Positions 16,718 to 24,735 of a stretch of 38,384 nt of DNA are shown here, piece after piece. Numbering within the stretch: the first letter of the stretch is position 1; every line of letters starts with the position of its first letter. A model generated the notes under the pieces. The model had not been told where the DNA came from and did not search any database. It worked only from the letters and a program-made list of their open reading frames with translations. The DNA is from Leptolinea sp. UBA5203 (lineage in GTDB: Bacteria; Chloroflexota; Anaerolineae; Anaerolineales; Anaerolineaceae). Where the stretch lies: positions 1 to 38,384 of the forward strand of contig DHVR01000007.1 in the NCBI GenBank assembly GCA_002412765.1. Reading direction: 5' to 3'. The position numbers and the translations under genes are program-made.

Positions 16718-19700
16718 TTATTCCATCAACTGCTGCAAGCGGTCTTCCCCGACAGAATAGTACTTGGCCTGGGGGTGATGCAGGAGAATGGCAGCGGTGG
16801 ATTGTTCAGGCACCATCTGGAAAGCGGAGGTGAGGATCATACCCAGATCCTTTTCGGCGGGTAGGAGTTGGAAGACCTTTTGATGATCGTCCAAATCCGG
16901 GATGGCCGGGTAGCCCCAGGAATAGCGCTGACCCTGTTCTTCGCCCAGGTTCAACTCGCGGCGAATGTGGCGGTGCAGGTATTCCGCAGCGGCTTCCGCC
17001 ATTTGAACACCCAGACCGTGCACAAAGTAGGCTTCTGAATAGTCACCGGCAGCCTGTAAGACTTCAAATTTCTGGGTGGCTTTGGCACCCACGGTGACAA
17101 TCTGCAGGGCGACCACGTCCATACGCTCGGAACCCAGCGGCTCAAAGTAATCGCTGAGACAAAGCAGTTCGCCTTTGGGCTGGCGCGGGAAGGTGAAGCG
17201 GGTCAATTCCTTGCGCGGGCTGCTGTCTAAACTGTCCGGATCAAAGAGGATCAGGTCATTGCCGTCTGCCTGGGCCGGCCAGTAACCGTACACACCCTGC
17301 GGCTGCAGCCAGGGATCTTTCAAAGCGTCCTTGCGCATGGCATTCAGGCGCTCTTCGTATTCTTTTTCCAGGGCAATCCAATCCTCGCCGCGTGTGTTCT
17401 TGGCGCCCCATGAGAGGCGGAATAATTCGCGTTTGGAGAGGCAGGTGAAGACGGCGTCCAGCGGCATTTCCTTGACGTGTTTGGCTCCCCAGAATGGCGG
17501 TTTGGGCAGTGTGACTGCTTTTTCCACTGCGGAGCGGCTGCCAGCGGCGGCCTTACCGGAGGCAGCATGAGGGAGTTTGCCTAATTCGAAATCGGCTTTA
17601 TCCCGCGTATCCTGGATCAGGGCCGCTTTTTGCTCGGGAACGCGCAATTGTTCCAGCACGTCCAGACCTTCAAAGGCGTCCTTGCAGTAGAAGACACCGG
17701 GTTCGTAATAGCTGCCGTCCTCGGTTTGCAAAATGCGCCGGCCAAAGCGCGGATTAATGGCCGCACCGCCGATTAGCACCGGGAAGGCCAGATTTCTGCG
17801 CTGTAATTCATTGACGATCAAGGGCATCTGCTTGCTGGTACTGACCAGAAGGGCGCTCAGGCCGATGGCATCCGCCTTGTGTTTCACCGCTTCCGCGATG
17901 ATGGTTTCGGCGGGTACCTGTTTGCCCAGGTCAATCACCTCAAAACCATTGTTGGAGAGGATGGTTTTGACCAGACCCTTGCCAATATCGTGCACGTCGC
18001 CGTAAACGGTTGCCAGAACGATCTTACCTTTGGAGGACCCAGCTACCTGATCCAGATAATTTTCCAGATAGCTGATGGATTTCTTCATCACCTCGGCGGA
18101 TTGCAGAACAAAGGGCAGGATCAGTTCGCCGCTGCCGAATTTATCCCCGACCACTTTCATGGCGGGTAAGAGCACGTTGTTAAGAATCTCTACCGCGGCC
18201 TGACTTTGCGGGACGTCAGGGGTCAGGGCAAGGATGGCGTCGATGTCCTTGTCCACATCGTCCCTGCAGCGGTGTAGAATTTTCCAGGCCAGGCGTTCCT
18301 GCGGCGGCATGGCCATCAGGGCGGTATCGGTTTTGACTTCCGAAGCACCGGTACTGCTGTTGGCTTCAAAATAGACAATCAACTTTTGCAAGGCTTCCGG
18401 GTCCTTGTTAAAGATCAAATCCTCGGCCAGTTTTTTCTGTTCCTCGGGGATTTCCGGGTAAGGCACAATCTGGGCGGGATTGACAATAGCCATATCCAAT
18501 CCGTATTGCACGCAGTGATAGAGCATGATGCTGTTGATTAATTTCCGGGCAGCTGGTTTGAGGCCGAAGGAGACATTGCTGACGCCCAGAGAGGTGAGTA
18601 CACCCGGCATGGCGGCTTTGATCAGCTTAATCCCCTGCATGGTTTCGACGGCGGAGTTGGCAAATTCGGGATCGCCGGTGGCCATGGTGAAGGTCAGGTC
18701 ATCGAAGACCAGGTCCTGCGGCTGAAGCTGGTAGTCGTTAATGGCGATGTCATAAATACGCTGGGCAATTTCCAGCTTACGCTGGGCAGTCTTGGCCATG
18801 CCGACTTCGTCGATGGTCAGGGCGATCACGGCGGCGTTGTACTTTTTCGCCAGACCGAAAATTTTGTCCAGTTTTTCGCGTCCGCTTTCCAGGTTGGTGG
18901 AATTGATCAGACAACGGCCGGGAGCGGTTTTGAGGGCCACCTCCATGACGGGCAGCTCAGTGGTATCAATAATGAAGGGGATGGAGATCACCGGCGCAAG
19001 CGTCTTGATCACCTTTTCCATCACCTGGGCTTCGTTGGCGGTTTCGGTCAACGCGACGCACAGGTCCAAGCCGTGAGCGCCGGTATCAATTTGTTTGTTG
19101 GCGATATCCAGCACGGCATCGTAATCTCCGGCCAGGATGATGTCCTTAAAAGCCTTGCTGCCCTGGGTGTTGCAGCGCTCGCCGATCAAGAAAGGCGGCG
19201 GGGTTTGCTGCATGGCCACCGCGCGCATACTGGAGGCCAGCTTGGGGCTGGTTTCTATGGCACGCGGTTGCGGAGCCTGGTGATGAATCTTCTTAACCAG
19301 GGCATCCAGGTGAGCCGGGGTGGTGCCGCAGCATCCGCCGACGATATTGATGTGGTGTTTGTTGACAAACTGGAACAGTTCATTCGCGAAGGGCTCGGGG
19401 GTCATCGGGTAGACGGCTTCCCCGTCCACATTGAGGGGCAGCCCGGCGTTGGGGATGCAGGAGATGGGCAGGCTGGAGTTTTCGCTGAGATATTGGATGG
19501 CCTCGCGCATATGTTCCGGACCGGTGGAGCAGTTCATGCCGATCACGTCAATCGGCAGGCCTTCCAGAATGGAGAGTACCGCGCTGATATCCGTGCCCAG
19601 CAGCATGCGGCCGGTGGTATCCAGCGAGACCTGGGCCTGGATGGGCAGGAAAATGCCGGTTTCGGCGAAGGCTTTTTGCGCGCCGTGAATGGCCGCTTTG

Positions 19701-20233
19701 ACTTCGAGGATGTCCTGCTGGGTTTCGATCAAGATAAAATCCACCCCGCCTTTGACCAGCCCCAGCGACTGTTGGTAAAAGATATCCACCAGTTCGTCGA
19801 AGGTAATGTTGGAGAGCTCGGGATCGCTCATCGAGATGATCTTGCCGGAAGGTCCAATGGAGCCGGCCACATACCGCTGCTGGCCGCCCTGACTGAATTC
19901 ATCGGCTACTTTACGGGCAATGCCCGCCGCAGCAAAGTTGATCTCGTAGGTCTTCTCGGAAAGGCCGTATTCCTGCAGGGTGAGTGGATTCGAGCGGAAA
20001 GTGTCGGTTTCGATCACGTCCACACCCACCTCCAAGAAGGAGCGGTGCACCGCTTCAATGGCAGAGGGTTTGGTCAAGGCTAGATAATCGTTGCAGCCGT
20101 TGGTTTTCTCGCCGCCGAAATCAGCGGCGGTCAAGTTCATGGTCTGAAGGCTGGTGCCCATCGCGCCGTCAAAAACCAGCACGCGTTCTTTAATCCCGTC
20201 CAAATATCGTCTGTTCGTGTATTTCCTGGCCAT
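16718..20233 (-). CDS. metH: Cobalamin-dependent methionine synthase
   Basis: Transfers the methyl group of 5-methyl-THF to homocysteine through methylcobalamin. The 1171-residue protein has the full modular order. The homocysteine barrel comes first (GAMGTSLQ, zinc ligands in GMNCSTGPEH and GGCCGTTPAH). The pterin-binding barrel starts at about 345 (IGERCNTQGSKAF), then the B12 cap and Rossmann domain with the base-off signature DVHDIGKGLV, where H748 is the lower axial cobalt ligand. A C-terminal SAM-dependent reactivation domain ends the protein. An Ala/Ser/Lys-rich linker precedes the reactivation domain. The frame is open to a TTG at 20245, but that codon overlaps the GGAGG site at 20238-20242. 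ATG 20233, 5 nt beyond, is the start. It is the first gene of a seven-gene operon controlled by a terminator-bearing leader. Confidence 0.96.
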   Translation of the reverse strand: MARKYTNRRYLDGIKERVLVFDGAMGTSLQTMNLTAADFGGEKTNGCNDYLALTKPSAIEAVHRSFLEVGVDVIETDTFRSNPLTLQEYGLSEKTYEINFAAAGIARKVADEFSQGGQQRYVAGSIGPSGKIISMSDPELSNITFDELVDIFYQQSLGLVKGGVDFILIETQQDILEVKAAIHGAQKAFAETGIFLPIQAQVSLDTTGRMLLGTDISAVLSILEGLPIDVIGMNCSTGPEHMREAIQYLSENSSLPISCIPNAGLPLNVDGEAVYPMTPEPFANELFQFVNKHHINIVGGCCGTTPAHLDALVKKIHHQAPQPRAIETSPKLASSMRAVAMQQTPPPFLIGERCNTQGSKAFKDIILAGDYDAVLDIANKQIDTGAHGLDLCVALTETANEAQVMEKVIKTLAPVISIPFIIDTTELPVMEVALKTAPGRCLINSTNLESGREKLDKIFGLAKKYNAAVIALTIDEVGMAKTAQRKLEIAQRIYDIAINDYQLQPQDLVFDDLTFTMATGDPEFANSAVETMQGIKLIKAAMPGVLTSLGVSNVSFGLKPAARKLINSIMLYHCVQYGLDMAIVNPAQIVPYPEIPEEQKKLAEDLIFNKDPEALQKLIVYFEANSSTGASEVKTDTALMAMPPQERLAWKILHRCRDDVDKDIDAILALTPDVPQSQAAVEILNNVLLPAMKVVGDKFGSGELILPFVLQSAEVMKKSISYLENYLDQVAGSSKGKIVLATVYGDVHDIGKGLVKTILSNNGFEVIDLGKQVPAETIIAEAVKHKADAIGLSALLVSTSKQMPLIVNELQRRNLAFPVLIGGAAINPRFGRRILQTEDGSYYEPGVFYCKDAFEGLDVLEQLRVPEQKAALIQDTRDKADFELGKLPHAASGKAAAGSRSAVEKAVTLPKPPFWGAKHVKEMPLDAVFTCLSKRELFRLSWGAKNTRGEDWIALEKEYEERLNAMRKDALKDPWLQPQGVYGYWPAQADGNDLILFDPDSLDSSPRKELTRFTFPRQPKGELLCLSDYFEPLGSERMDVVALQIVTVGAKATQKFEVLQAAGDYSEAYFVHGLGVQMAEAAAEYLHRHIRRELNLGEEQGQRYSWGYPAIPDLDDHQKVFQLLPAEKDLGMILTSAFQMVPEQSTAAILLHHPQAKYYSVGEDRLQQLME

Positions 20234-20266
20234 CTCTACCTCCAAACGCTGTGTTGTGTAAAGTTT

Positions 20267-20293
20267 AAAAAAAAACCTCTCCGGATTGAGAGG
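20267..20293 (-). terminator. Intrinsic terminator in the metH 5' leader (attenuator)
   Basis: On the minus strand a 6-bp perfect stem (CCTCTC / GAGAGG) with a 6-nt loop is followed at once by nine T residues. It lies after the metH promoter and about 30 nt before the metH start, so it can only serve to abort transcription into the operon conditionally. Confidence 0.85.
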
Positions 20294-20329
20294 GGCAGCA
20301 TCAAGTCAAAATCAGGACTCCCGTCATCC
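20283..20329 (-). promoter_or_regulatory. Candidate antiterminator pairing in the metH leader
   Basis: GGAT (20329-20326) can pair with ATCC (20286-20283), and GGGAG (20322-20318) with CTCTC (20292-20288, one G-U pair). This pairing would consume the 5' arm of the terminator stem. The upstream strand begins 7 nt after the stop codon of the leader ORF, within the shadow of a ribosome paused at that stop. Pairing was found by eye; no folding energy was computed. Confidence 0.5.
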
Positions 20330-20336
20330 AGAAACG

Positions 20337-20381
20337 TTAGGCTTTTCTATCCATCAACATCGAAAAGATTTGCAGAATCAT
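20337..20381 (-). CDS. Putative Met-containing leader peptide (14 codons)
   Basis: The minus-strand ORF encodes MILQIFSMLMDRKA and stops with TAA. A CAGGAAG ribosome site lies about 7 nt before the ATG. Beyond the initiator, Met codons occur at positions 8 and 10 (ATG TTG ATG), just before the stop. It lies between a good promoter (20410-20439) and an intrinsic terminator (20267-20293) upstream of methionine synthase. This is the arrangement of a ribosome-mediated attenuator, with charged Met-tRNA as the sensed signal. The ORF is too short for its composition to be decisive. Conservation of the Met codons in related genomes would settle it. Confidence 0.55.
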   Translation of the reverse strand: MILQIFSMLMDRKA

Positions 20382-20409
20382 GATTGGCTTCCTGTGGTTA
20401 TTTTCAGGT

Positions 20410-20439
20410 ATTGTAACATGGGGGCAGGGGTTTGGTCAA
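20410..20439 (-). promoter_or_regulatory. Putative promoter of the metH operon
   Basis: On the minus strand TTGACC (20439-20434) and TACAAT (20415-20410) are separated by 18 nt, close to the sigma-70 consensus. Transcription should begin near 20403, giving a leader of about 170 nt. The remainder of the gap to the next gene (20440-20568) shows nothing I can identify. Confidence 0.65.
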
Positions 20440-20568
20440 ATTGTTGAAGGGGGATGTGCATAGGCAGGGTTATTATGCGTGTAGGAAATTTTTCTTAATC
20501 AATATGATCAGTTTAATTTCTAACAATTGGGAGGAGATGAATGAGTTAAAATAAATAGTATTGATGAA

Positions 20569-21912
20569 TCAGTCTTGCGGAAAATAGCCATTTAGTTCGA
20601 TCTTGTCTGTCCATACTTCTGGTCTCATGTTCTCACCAATAGCCATCGTGTGAAAATTATTTAAATCCAAAATATTAACATGAACAAATTCATCAACATT
20701 CTTTTCACTATAAGCAATATAGTTGCTGTCTACTGACCATACTAATTTAGATAGGTGTTCTATAGAAATACAATAGTCTGTGATTTGTTGTGAGGCAATA
20801 TCTAATACTAATAACTTACTTTGCCATTTAGTATCACTGCTCTGATTAAACAATAGTTCAAATGCAATTTTCTCTTCATCTGGTGATATTTTTGCACCGT
20901 AGATAACACTATTTGTATATTTCTTTTGTATCTGAGTAAGTTGATTACTTACCCCATTGACATTCATAAAATACCACTCATCAGTGTGACCATCTCTTTC
21001 TGTATTTGGAGAAGTTAATACATAATAGAAACCACTACTATCCGATTTCCATAGCGGATATACCATCGTTGATCCGAATTTATCAATATTGGCAATTGCC
21101 TGTGATTTTTGTCTGTCGAAAAGAACCAGTCGATAATCCCCGAATTTTTCACCTGGTTTATCATCACTCATATAAACTACGTAATCCAAGGATGGGCTAT
21201 AAATAGTAACAGATGGCCAAGATTGTTGCCGCCATTCCCATATGCGATTAATTATCTCAGGATAATCTGTTGATAACTCATCCATTTGACCTGTAATTGG
21301 GTTCAGTACTCTTATAAAATCTAGCTTTTTGTTTTCCAAGTCTAATGTAGAAATCAATAATTCCTGGTTATTTCTCCAACCACTAATATATGAGGTATAT
21401 GGATATTGATTATCGGAAGGATAATGATGAACCTCATCGGTTGTTAAATATATTGCTACTATTTCTTCGTTACTTGAATCTCCAATTCTATTGCTATCGA
21501 AAGCCAACCAATTCCCATCAGGTGATAAAAATAAATCATATATTAAATAATTCTCTTTTTGAAAACTAATCAATTCATTTGTATTCCAACTAAATATCAA
21601 GTTACTTAGGTTATTATTTGCAGAAGATAAAATAATACTTCCAAATTTTTCTTGGTTGTGAAGTTTACTCTCAATGGTAACGCATTTTGAAAATACATTA
21701 TCAGAAAGTATATCTGCTGTCTCGTCCACAGAATTTGATACTTCCTGAACTGGATCAGATAGAATTTCTGAATTATTTTGTATCGGAGAATTATTCTGTG
21801 GTGTTGATGGACTGATCATTGTACTTACGTACTCAGTGCTTTTGGCAATTCTGATACATCCTTGCACAGAAATTGCAAAAATTATCGATACAATGAATAG
21901 CCTTCTTTTCAT
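20569..21912 (-). CDS. Lipoprotein with TolB/PD40-like beta-propeller repeats
   Basis: A 447-residue predicted lipoprotein. The signal peptide ends at a lipobox-like ISVQGC (Cys19), followed by a Ser/Asn-rich linker. PD40/WD40-like repeats then occur, best seen as LSPDGNWLAFDSNR, ISPDEEKIAFELLF and VDSNYIAYSEKN, consistent with a TolB-type propeller that binds proteins or ligands outside the membrane. No enzymatic motif is visible. The gene is strikingly AT-rich (many AAT, ATT and TAT codons) relative to the genes on both sides, suggesting later acquisition or relaxed constraint. It is isolated: metH lies downstream in the same direction but has its own promoter, and the antiporter is divergent. 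The ribosome site (GTGAGAAAATA) is weak. Confidence 0.75.
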   Translation of the reverse strand: MKRRLFIVSIIFAISVQGCIRIAKSTEYVSTMISPSTPQNNSPIQNNSEILSDPVQEVSNSVDETADILSDNVFSKCVTIESKLHNQEKFGSIILSSANNNLSNLIFSWNTNELISFQKENYLIYDLFLSPDGNWLAFDSNRIGDSSNEEIVAIYLTTDEVHHYPSDNQYPYTSYISGWRNNQELLISTLDLENKKLDFIRVLNPITGQMDELSTDYPEIINRIWEWRQQSWPSVTIYSPSLDYVVYMSDDKPGEKFGDYRLVLFDRQKSQAIANIDKFGSTMVYPLWKSDSSGFYYVLTSPNTERDGHTDEWYFMNVNGVSNQLTQIQKKYTNSVIYGAKISPDEEKIAFELLFNQSSDTKWQSKLLVLDIASQQITDYCISIEHLSKLVWSVDSNYIAYSEKNVDEFVHVNILDLNNFHTMAIGENMRPEVWTDKIELNGYFPQD

Positions 21913-21984
21913 TATTTTCTCACCGGATTTTGCATGTTATTAGTAGCGTGCATTTAGTTATTGCCATTATCAGTACATTCATAT

Positions 21985-21990
21985 ATTATA
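21985..21990 (-). promoter_or_regulatory. Possible -10 element of the propeller lipoprotein gene
   Basis: A minus-strand TATAAT lies 73 nt upstream of the start codon, within the AT-rich near-palindrome CATATAATATATG. No good -35 is visible at 16-18 nt. Confidence 0.25.
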
Positions 21991-22067
21991 TGTGACTTTG
22001 CGATAGATGGGTTCGCAACACAATGAACTAGCGATTTACCAGATGAGCAATTAGGTCAGCCATCTTT

Positions 22068-22077
22068 AACCTAGGTT
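22068..22077. repeat. 10-bp palindrome in the divergent intergenic region
   Basis: AACCTAGGTT is a perfect palindrome about 100 nt upstream of the antiporter gene. It could be an operator half or chance. The rest of the 261-nt gap (21913-22173) shows only AT-rich promoter-like sequence. Confidence 0.3.
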
Positions 22078-22117
22078 CCACCAAATGCTAAATTTCCTTC
22101 ATGAATTTTTCCTATAG

Positions 22118-22123
22118 TATACT
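22118..22123 (+). promoter_or_regulatory. Possible -10 element of the antiporter operon
   Basis: TATACT (22118-22123), overlapping a TATAGT, lies 50 nt upstream of the antiporter ATG. The -35 region is weak (TTCCTT at 18 nt). Confidence 0.3.
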
Positions 22124-22173
22124 TAGCCCATGATGTCCTTCCCTGACATTTATTCCAGGTCAAAGGAAATTGC

Positions 22174-23400
22174 ATGAGTGTTTTTCTACAATTTATTGCC
22201 CTCTTAAGTATCATCCTGGTGAGTGCAAAACTTGCCGGTTATCTGTCACGAAGCATCGGTCAACCCTCTGTATTGGGTGAATTGTTAGTGGGCTTGCTCC
22301 TTGGCCCCTCGTTGCTCGATATTTTTCACCTCGGGTTTATTCAAGACAGCCATACTGTCTACGAATTGGTTAAAGAAATCGCGGAGTTGGGCGTTTTATT
22401 CCTGATGTTCCTGGCAGGGTTGGAACTCCATCTCAAGGATTTGGCGCGCAATACCAAAGTCTCTGCCTATGCAGGTATTCTGGGCGTGCTGCTGCCGGTT
22501 TTACTCGGCTGGTTAACCGGAATCCTGTTCGGCATCGAAAGCAGCCACGCGCTCTTTTTTGGCTTGATTCTTGGCGCAACCAGTGTGAGCATTTCCGCCC
22601 AAACCTTGATCGAATTAAATGTATTGCGCAGCCGGGTTGGGTTGGGTCTGTTAGGTTCGGCGGTTTTTGATGATATTCTGGTGATTCTCCTGCTTTCCAT
22701 TTTTCTGGCTGTGCTTACCGGCGGGGGATCCGCGTTTGCTGTCCTGTGGGTTGTGGTCAAGATGCTGCTGTATATGGGAATCTTCGCTGCCATTGGCCTT
22801 TGGGTTTTGCCTGCCATCAGTCGTTGGACCAGCAAAAGGCCAATTAGTCAAGGACTGATCACCCTGGCGATAGTCGTGGCATTGATTTATGGGCTGGCCG
22901 CAGAATTGATCGGCGGCATGGCCGCCATCACGGGCACCTTCCTTGCCGGGTTAATGTTCTCGCGGACACCGGAAAAGAAGGAGATCGAGCGAGGGATACA
23001 AACCATTGCCTACAGCTTTTTTGTGCCGCTTTTCTTTGTCAGCATCGGGTTAACCATCAACATTCGAGAGCTGGAAAGTGAAGCCTTGTTCTTTATTGCC
23101 ATTGTTTCCATTGTCGCCATCCTTTCCAAATTATTGGGGGCGGGTTTAGGCGCCAAATTAGCCAACTTTTCCTGGAAGGAGTCCCTTCAATTGGGTATCG
23201 GGATGGTATCCCGTGGCGAGGTTGGGTTGATTGTCGCCAAGATAGGCGTGGATAACGGCTTTATCAACACAGATGTATTTTCTGGCGTTGTGGGCATGGT
23301 ACTGATTACGACGTTAGTCACACCGCCTCTCCTTCGTTCTGCATTCGCAGAAAAGAAAGAGAAGAAAAATTCCCTGGATAATCAAACTGGAACTGATTAA
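22174..23400 (+). CDS. CPA2-family (Kef/NapA-type) cation:proton antiporter
   Basis: An inner-membrane protein of 408 residues with about 11-12 hydrophobic segments along its whole length, of the Na+/H+ exchanger superfamily. Recognisable blocks are the N-terminal GQPSVLGELLVGLLLGPS, LFLMFLAGLE, and LLGSAVFDDILVILLLS, whose acidic pair is the expected ion-binding site. The C-terminal VSRGEVGLIVAKIG block is also typical. It likely exchanges K+ or Na+ for H+. There is no C-terminal RCK/TrkA-N nucleotide-sensing domain, which KefB/KefC carry; the protein ends shortly after the last membrane segment in a charged tail. The PII-like gene downstream, 12 nt away, may supply that regulation. An AAAGGAAAT ribosome site precedes the ATG. 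Confidence 0.92.
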   Translation: MSVFLQFIALLSIILVSAKLAGYLSRSIGQPSVLGELLVGLLLGPSLLDIFHLGFIQDSHTVYELVKEIAELGVLFLMFLAGLELHLKDLARNTKVSAYAGILGVLLPVLLGWLTGILFGIESSHALFFGLILGATSVSISAQTLIELNVLRSRVGLGLLGSAVFDDILVILLLSIFLAVLTGGGSAFAVLWVVVKMLLYMGIFAAIGLWVLPAISRWTSKRPISQGLITLAIVVALIYGLAAELIGGMAAITGTFLAGLMFSRTPEKKEIERGIQTIAYSFFVPLFFVSIGLTINIRELESEALFFIAIVSIVAILSKLLGAGLGAKLANFSWKESLQLGIGMVSRGEVGLIVAKIGVDNGFINTDVFSGVVGMVLITTLVTPPLLRSAFAEKKEKKNSLDNQTGTD

Positions 23401-23412
23401 GGAGAAATGACC

Positions 23413-23763
23413 ATGTATTTTTTATTATTTGTCCTGCATGACCCAGCCTTTTGTGAAGAGGTATTAGCTGCCTGGGAATCTACTGGCGTTAGTGGTGTGA
23501 CGATTTTGTACAGTACAGGGTTAAATCGGATTCAACAGCGTGGCCTTCAGGAAGATATGCCGTTGATGCCCAGTTTTGAGGACTTTTTCAGTTCACAAGA
23601 GGATGGAAATCGAACCTTGTTTACGATTCTTAAAGATGAGCAATTGATTGATAAGATTGTGGAGGCGACTGAAAAGGTGGTCGGTAAACTGGATAGTCCA
23701 AACACGGGAATCCTGATTGTCCTGCCCATTGCCAAAGCCTATGGGTTAAATCGAATCGGATAG
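23413..23763 (+). CDS. PII-like (GlnB-fold) signalling protein, antiporter partner
   Basis: A 116-residue protein with a beta-alpha-beta-beta-alpha-beta pattern like GlnB. It comprises strand MYFLLFVLH, helix CEEVLAAWESTG, strand GVTILYSTG, a variable acidic loop at the T-loop position (about 40-66), strand RTLFTIL, helix QLIDKIVEATEKVVG, and strand TGILIVLPI. No classical uridylylated Tyr motif (RGAEY) is visible, so it is not canonical GlnB or GlnK. It follows the antiporter gene at once. The GGAG ribosome site at 23401-23404 is 8 nt from ATG 23413 and only 2 nt from ATG 23407, so the later start is preferred. PII proteins commonly regulate the transporter encoded beside them (GlnK-AmtB). 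By analogy this one may gate the antiporter in response to a nucleotide. The ligand is unknown. Confidence 0.7.
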   Translation: MYFLLFVLHDPAFCEEVLAAWESTGVSGVTILYSTGLNRIQQRGLQEDMPLMPSFEDFFSSQEDGNRTLFTILKDEQLIDKIVEATEKVVGKLDSPNTGILIVLPIAKAYGLNRIG

Positions 23764-23870
23764 CTTAACCTGGTCCTAAAAAAGGGTGGCAGCGACAACA
23801 AAAGCGACTAATTTTTACCATGAAATTGCATTGACAAAATGGGTTGTCCAGGAGGTGGAGGAGAAAAACT

Positions 23871-24638
23871 ATGCTCCCTATGGCTGTAATTCCGATGAAC
23901 GATCCCAATGGGATTTATTTTTCCCATCTCAAAGCGATTGACCCATCCATGAAGCAGCTCTTTTCCAGGATTTTTATTAGTATTCCACATGAAACACAAA
24001 AGTCCCAATCAGCATTTATCGAATGGGTCAAAAGAGATGATTTCTATGATGTGGTTTACCATGAACAAGATTTATCCATAGGCGAGGATTTCCTGACGCT
24101 TTACAGTCATGCTGCCTCTGCTTGTGCTCCTGCCCAGATCTTGCATCTTTGTTTTATGGATCGCATGGCCTACACTTTGCAATCGGAGCATCGAGAAGTT
24201 ATCATGGCTGATATTCTTTCCGCAGGGCAGGATAGCACGCCTTTGATCTTTCAGCGTTCTGATCTGGCATGGCAAACTCATCCGAAGAACTATCAAGAAA
24301 TTGAAGGAATGCTGACCCTTGCGGGGAACTGGCTCTTTGGTAAATCTTTGGATTTTGCCTGGTGTCATATGGTCATCCAGGCCGGTCAATTACAACAAGT
24401 CATTTCGAAGGTCAAGCGTCGGGATATTAGTTTTTTCGCTGAGATGGTCTTGAATATAAAGGATGATGTTGAAACGAAAGACGTGGATTGGTTGTCCTGG
24501 GAAGACCCGTTTATTTATTCGGACGATCCGTTGGAATTGAAAAGGGCCAGGGAGCAAAGTCTGGACGAAACGCATAAACGGTTAGCTTATGTGATCCCCA
24601 TGTTGAAATTAATGTATGAATACAATGCGAATGGGTAG
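23871..24638 (+). CDS. Conserved-looking protein of unknown function, 255 aa
   Basis: I do not recognise this family with confidence. The soluble protein starts with a strand-turn-helix segment (AVIPMNDPNGIYFSHLKA), a second strand (FSRIFISIPHET) and a helix, which loosely recalls the start of a GT-A nucleotide-sugar fold. A QILHLCFMDRMAY segment (about residues 92-104) could be the equivalent of a DxD region, but that is speculative. No signal peptide or membrane segment is seen. The frame is open to a TTG at 23844, but that codon precedes an AGGAGGTGGAGGAG ribosome region that sits correctly for ATG 23871. It stands between the PII-like gene and the CxxC gene with gaps near 100 nt, so operon membership is uncertain. 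Confidence 0.7.
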   Translation: MLPMAVIPMNDPNGIYFSHLKAIDPSMKQLFSRIFISIPHETQKSQSAFIEWVKRDDFYDVVYHEQDLSIGEDFLTLYSHAASACAPAQILHLCFMDRMAYTLQSEHREVIMADILSAGQDSTPLIFQRSDLAWQTHPKNYQEIEGMLTLAGNWLFGKSLDFAWCHMVIQAGQLQQVISKVKRRDISFFAEMVLNIKDDVETKDVDWLSWEDPFIYSDDPLELKRAREQSLDETHKRLAYVIPMLKLMYEYNANG

Positions 24639-24735
24639 GGCGTCCCCCCGCCGCTTTTGGTACTATTCAGAATTTCCCCGTTTTCTTCCGTTTTCCTGTA
24701 TAACTAATGCTATAGACCACTCCTCGAGGTGATGT

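Noticed and set aside
19073..20083. Long plus-strand frame (336 codons) opposite metH
   Set aside because: It is the complement of strongly coding metH sequence in GC-rich codons. It has no recognisable domain, no ribosome site and no operon context. Similar antisense frames opposite the metF fusion (15937-16506) and dinG (4472-4939) are rejected for the same reason.
20243..20245. TTG upstream start for metH
   Set aside because: The TTG overlaps the GGAGG ribosome site that serves ATG 20233. The same reasoning rejects GTG 2466 (XRE-cupin), TTG 23844 (unknown protein), ATG 26722 (membrane protein) and GTG 32004 (PDO).
20234..20440. SAM-I, cobalamin riboswitch or T-box in the metH leader
   Set aside because: I see no B12-box-like core, no SAM-I conserved junction sequence and no T-box (UGGN bulge) motif. 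The leader is short, and the leader-ORF explanation fits better. A covariance-model scan was not possible.
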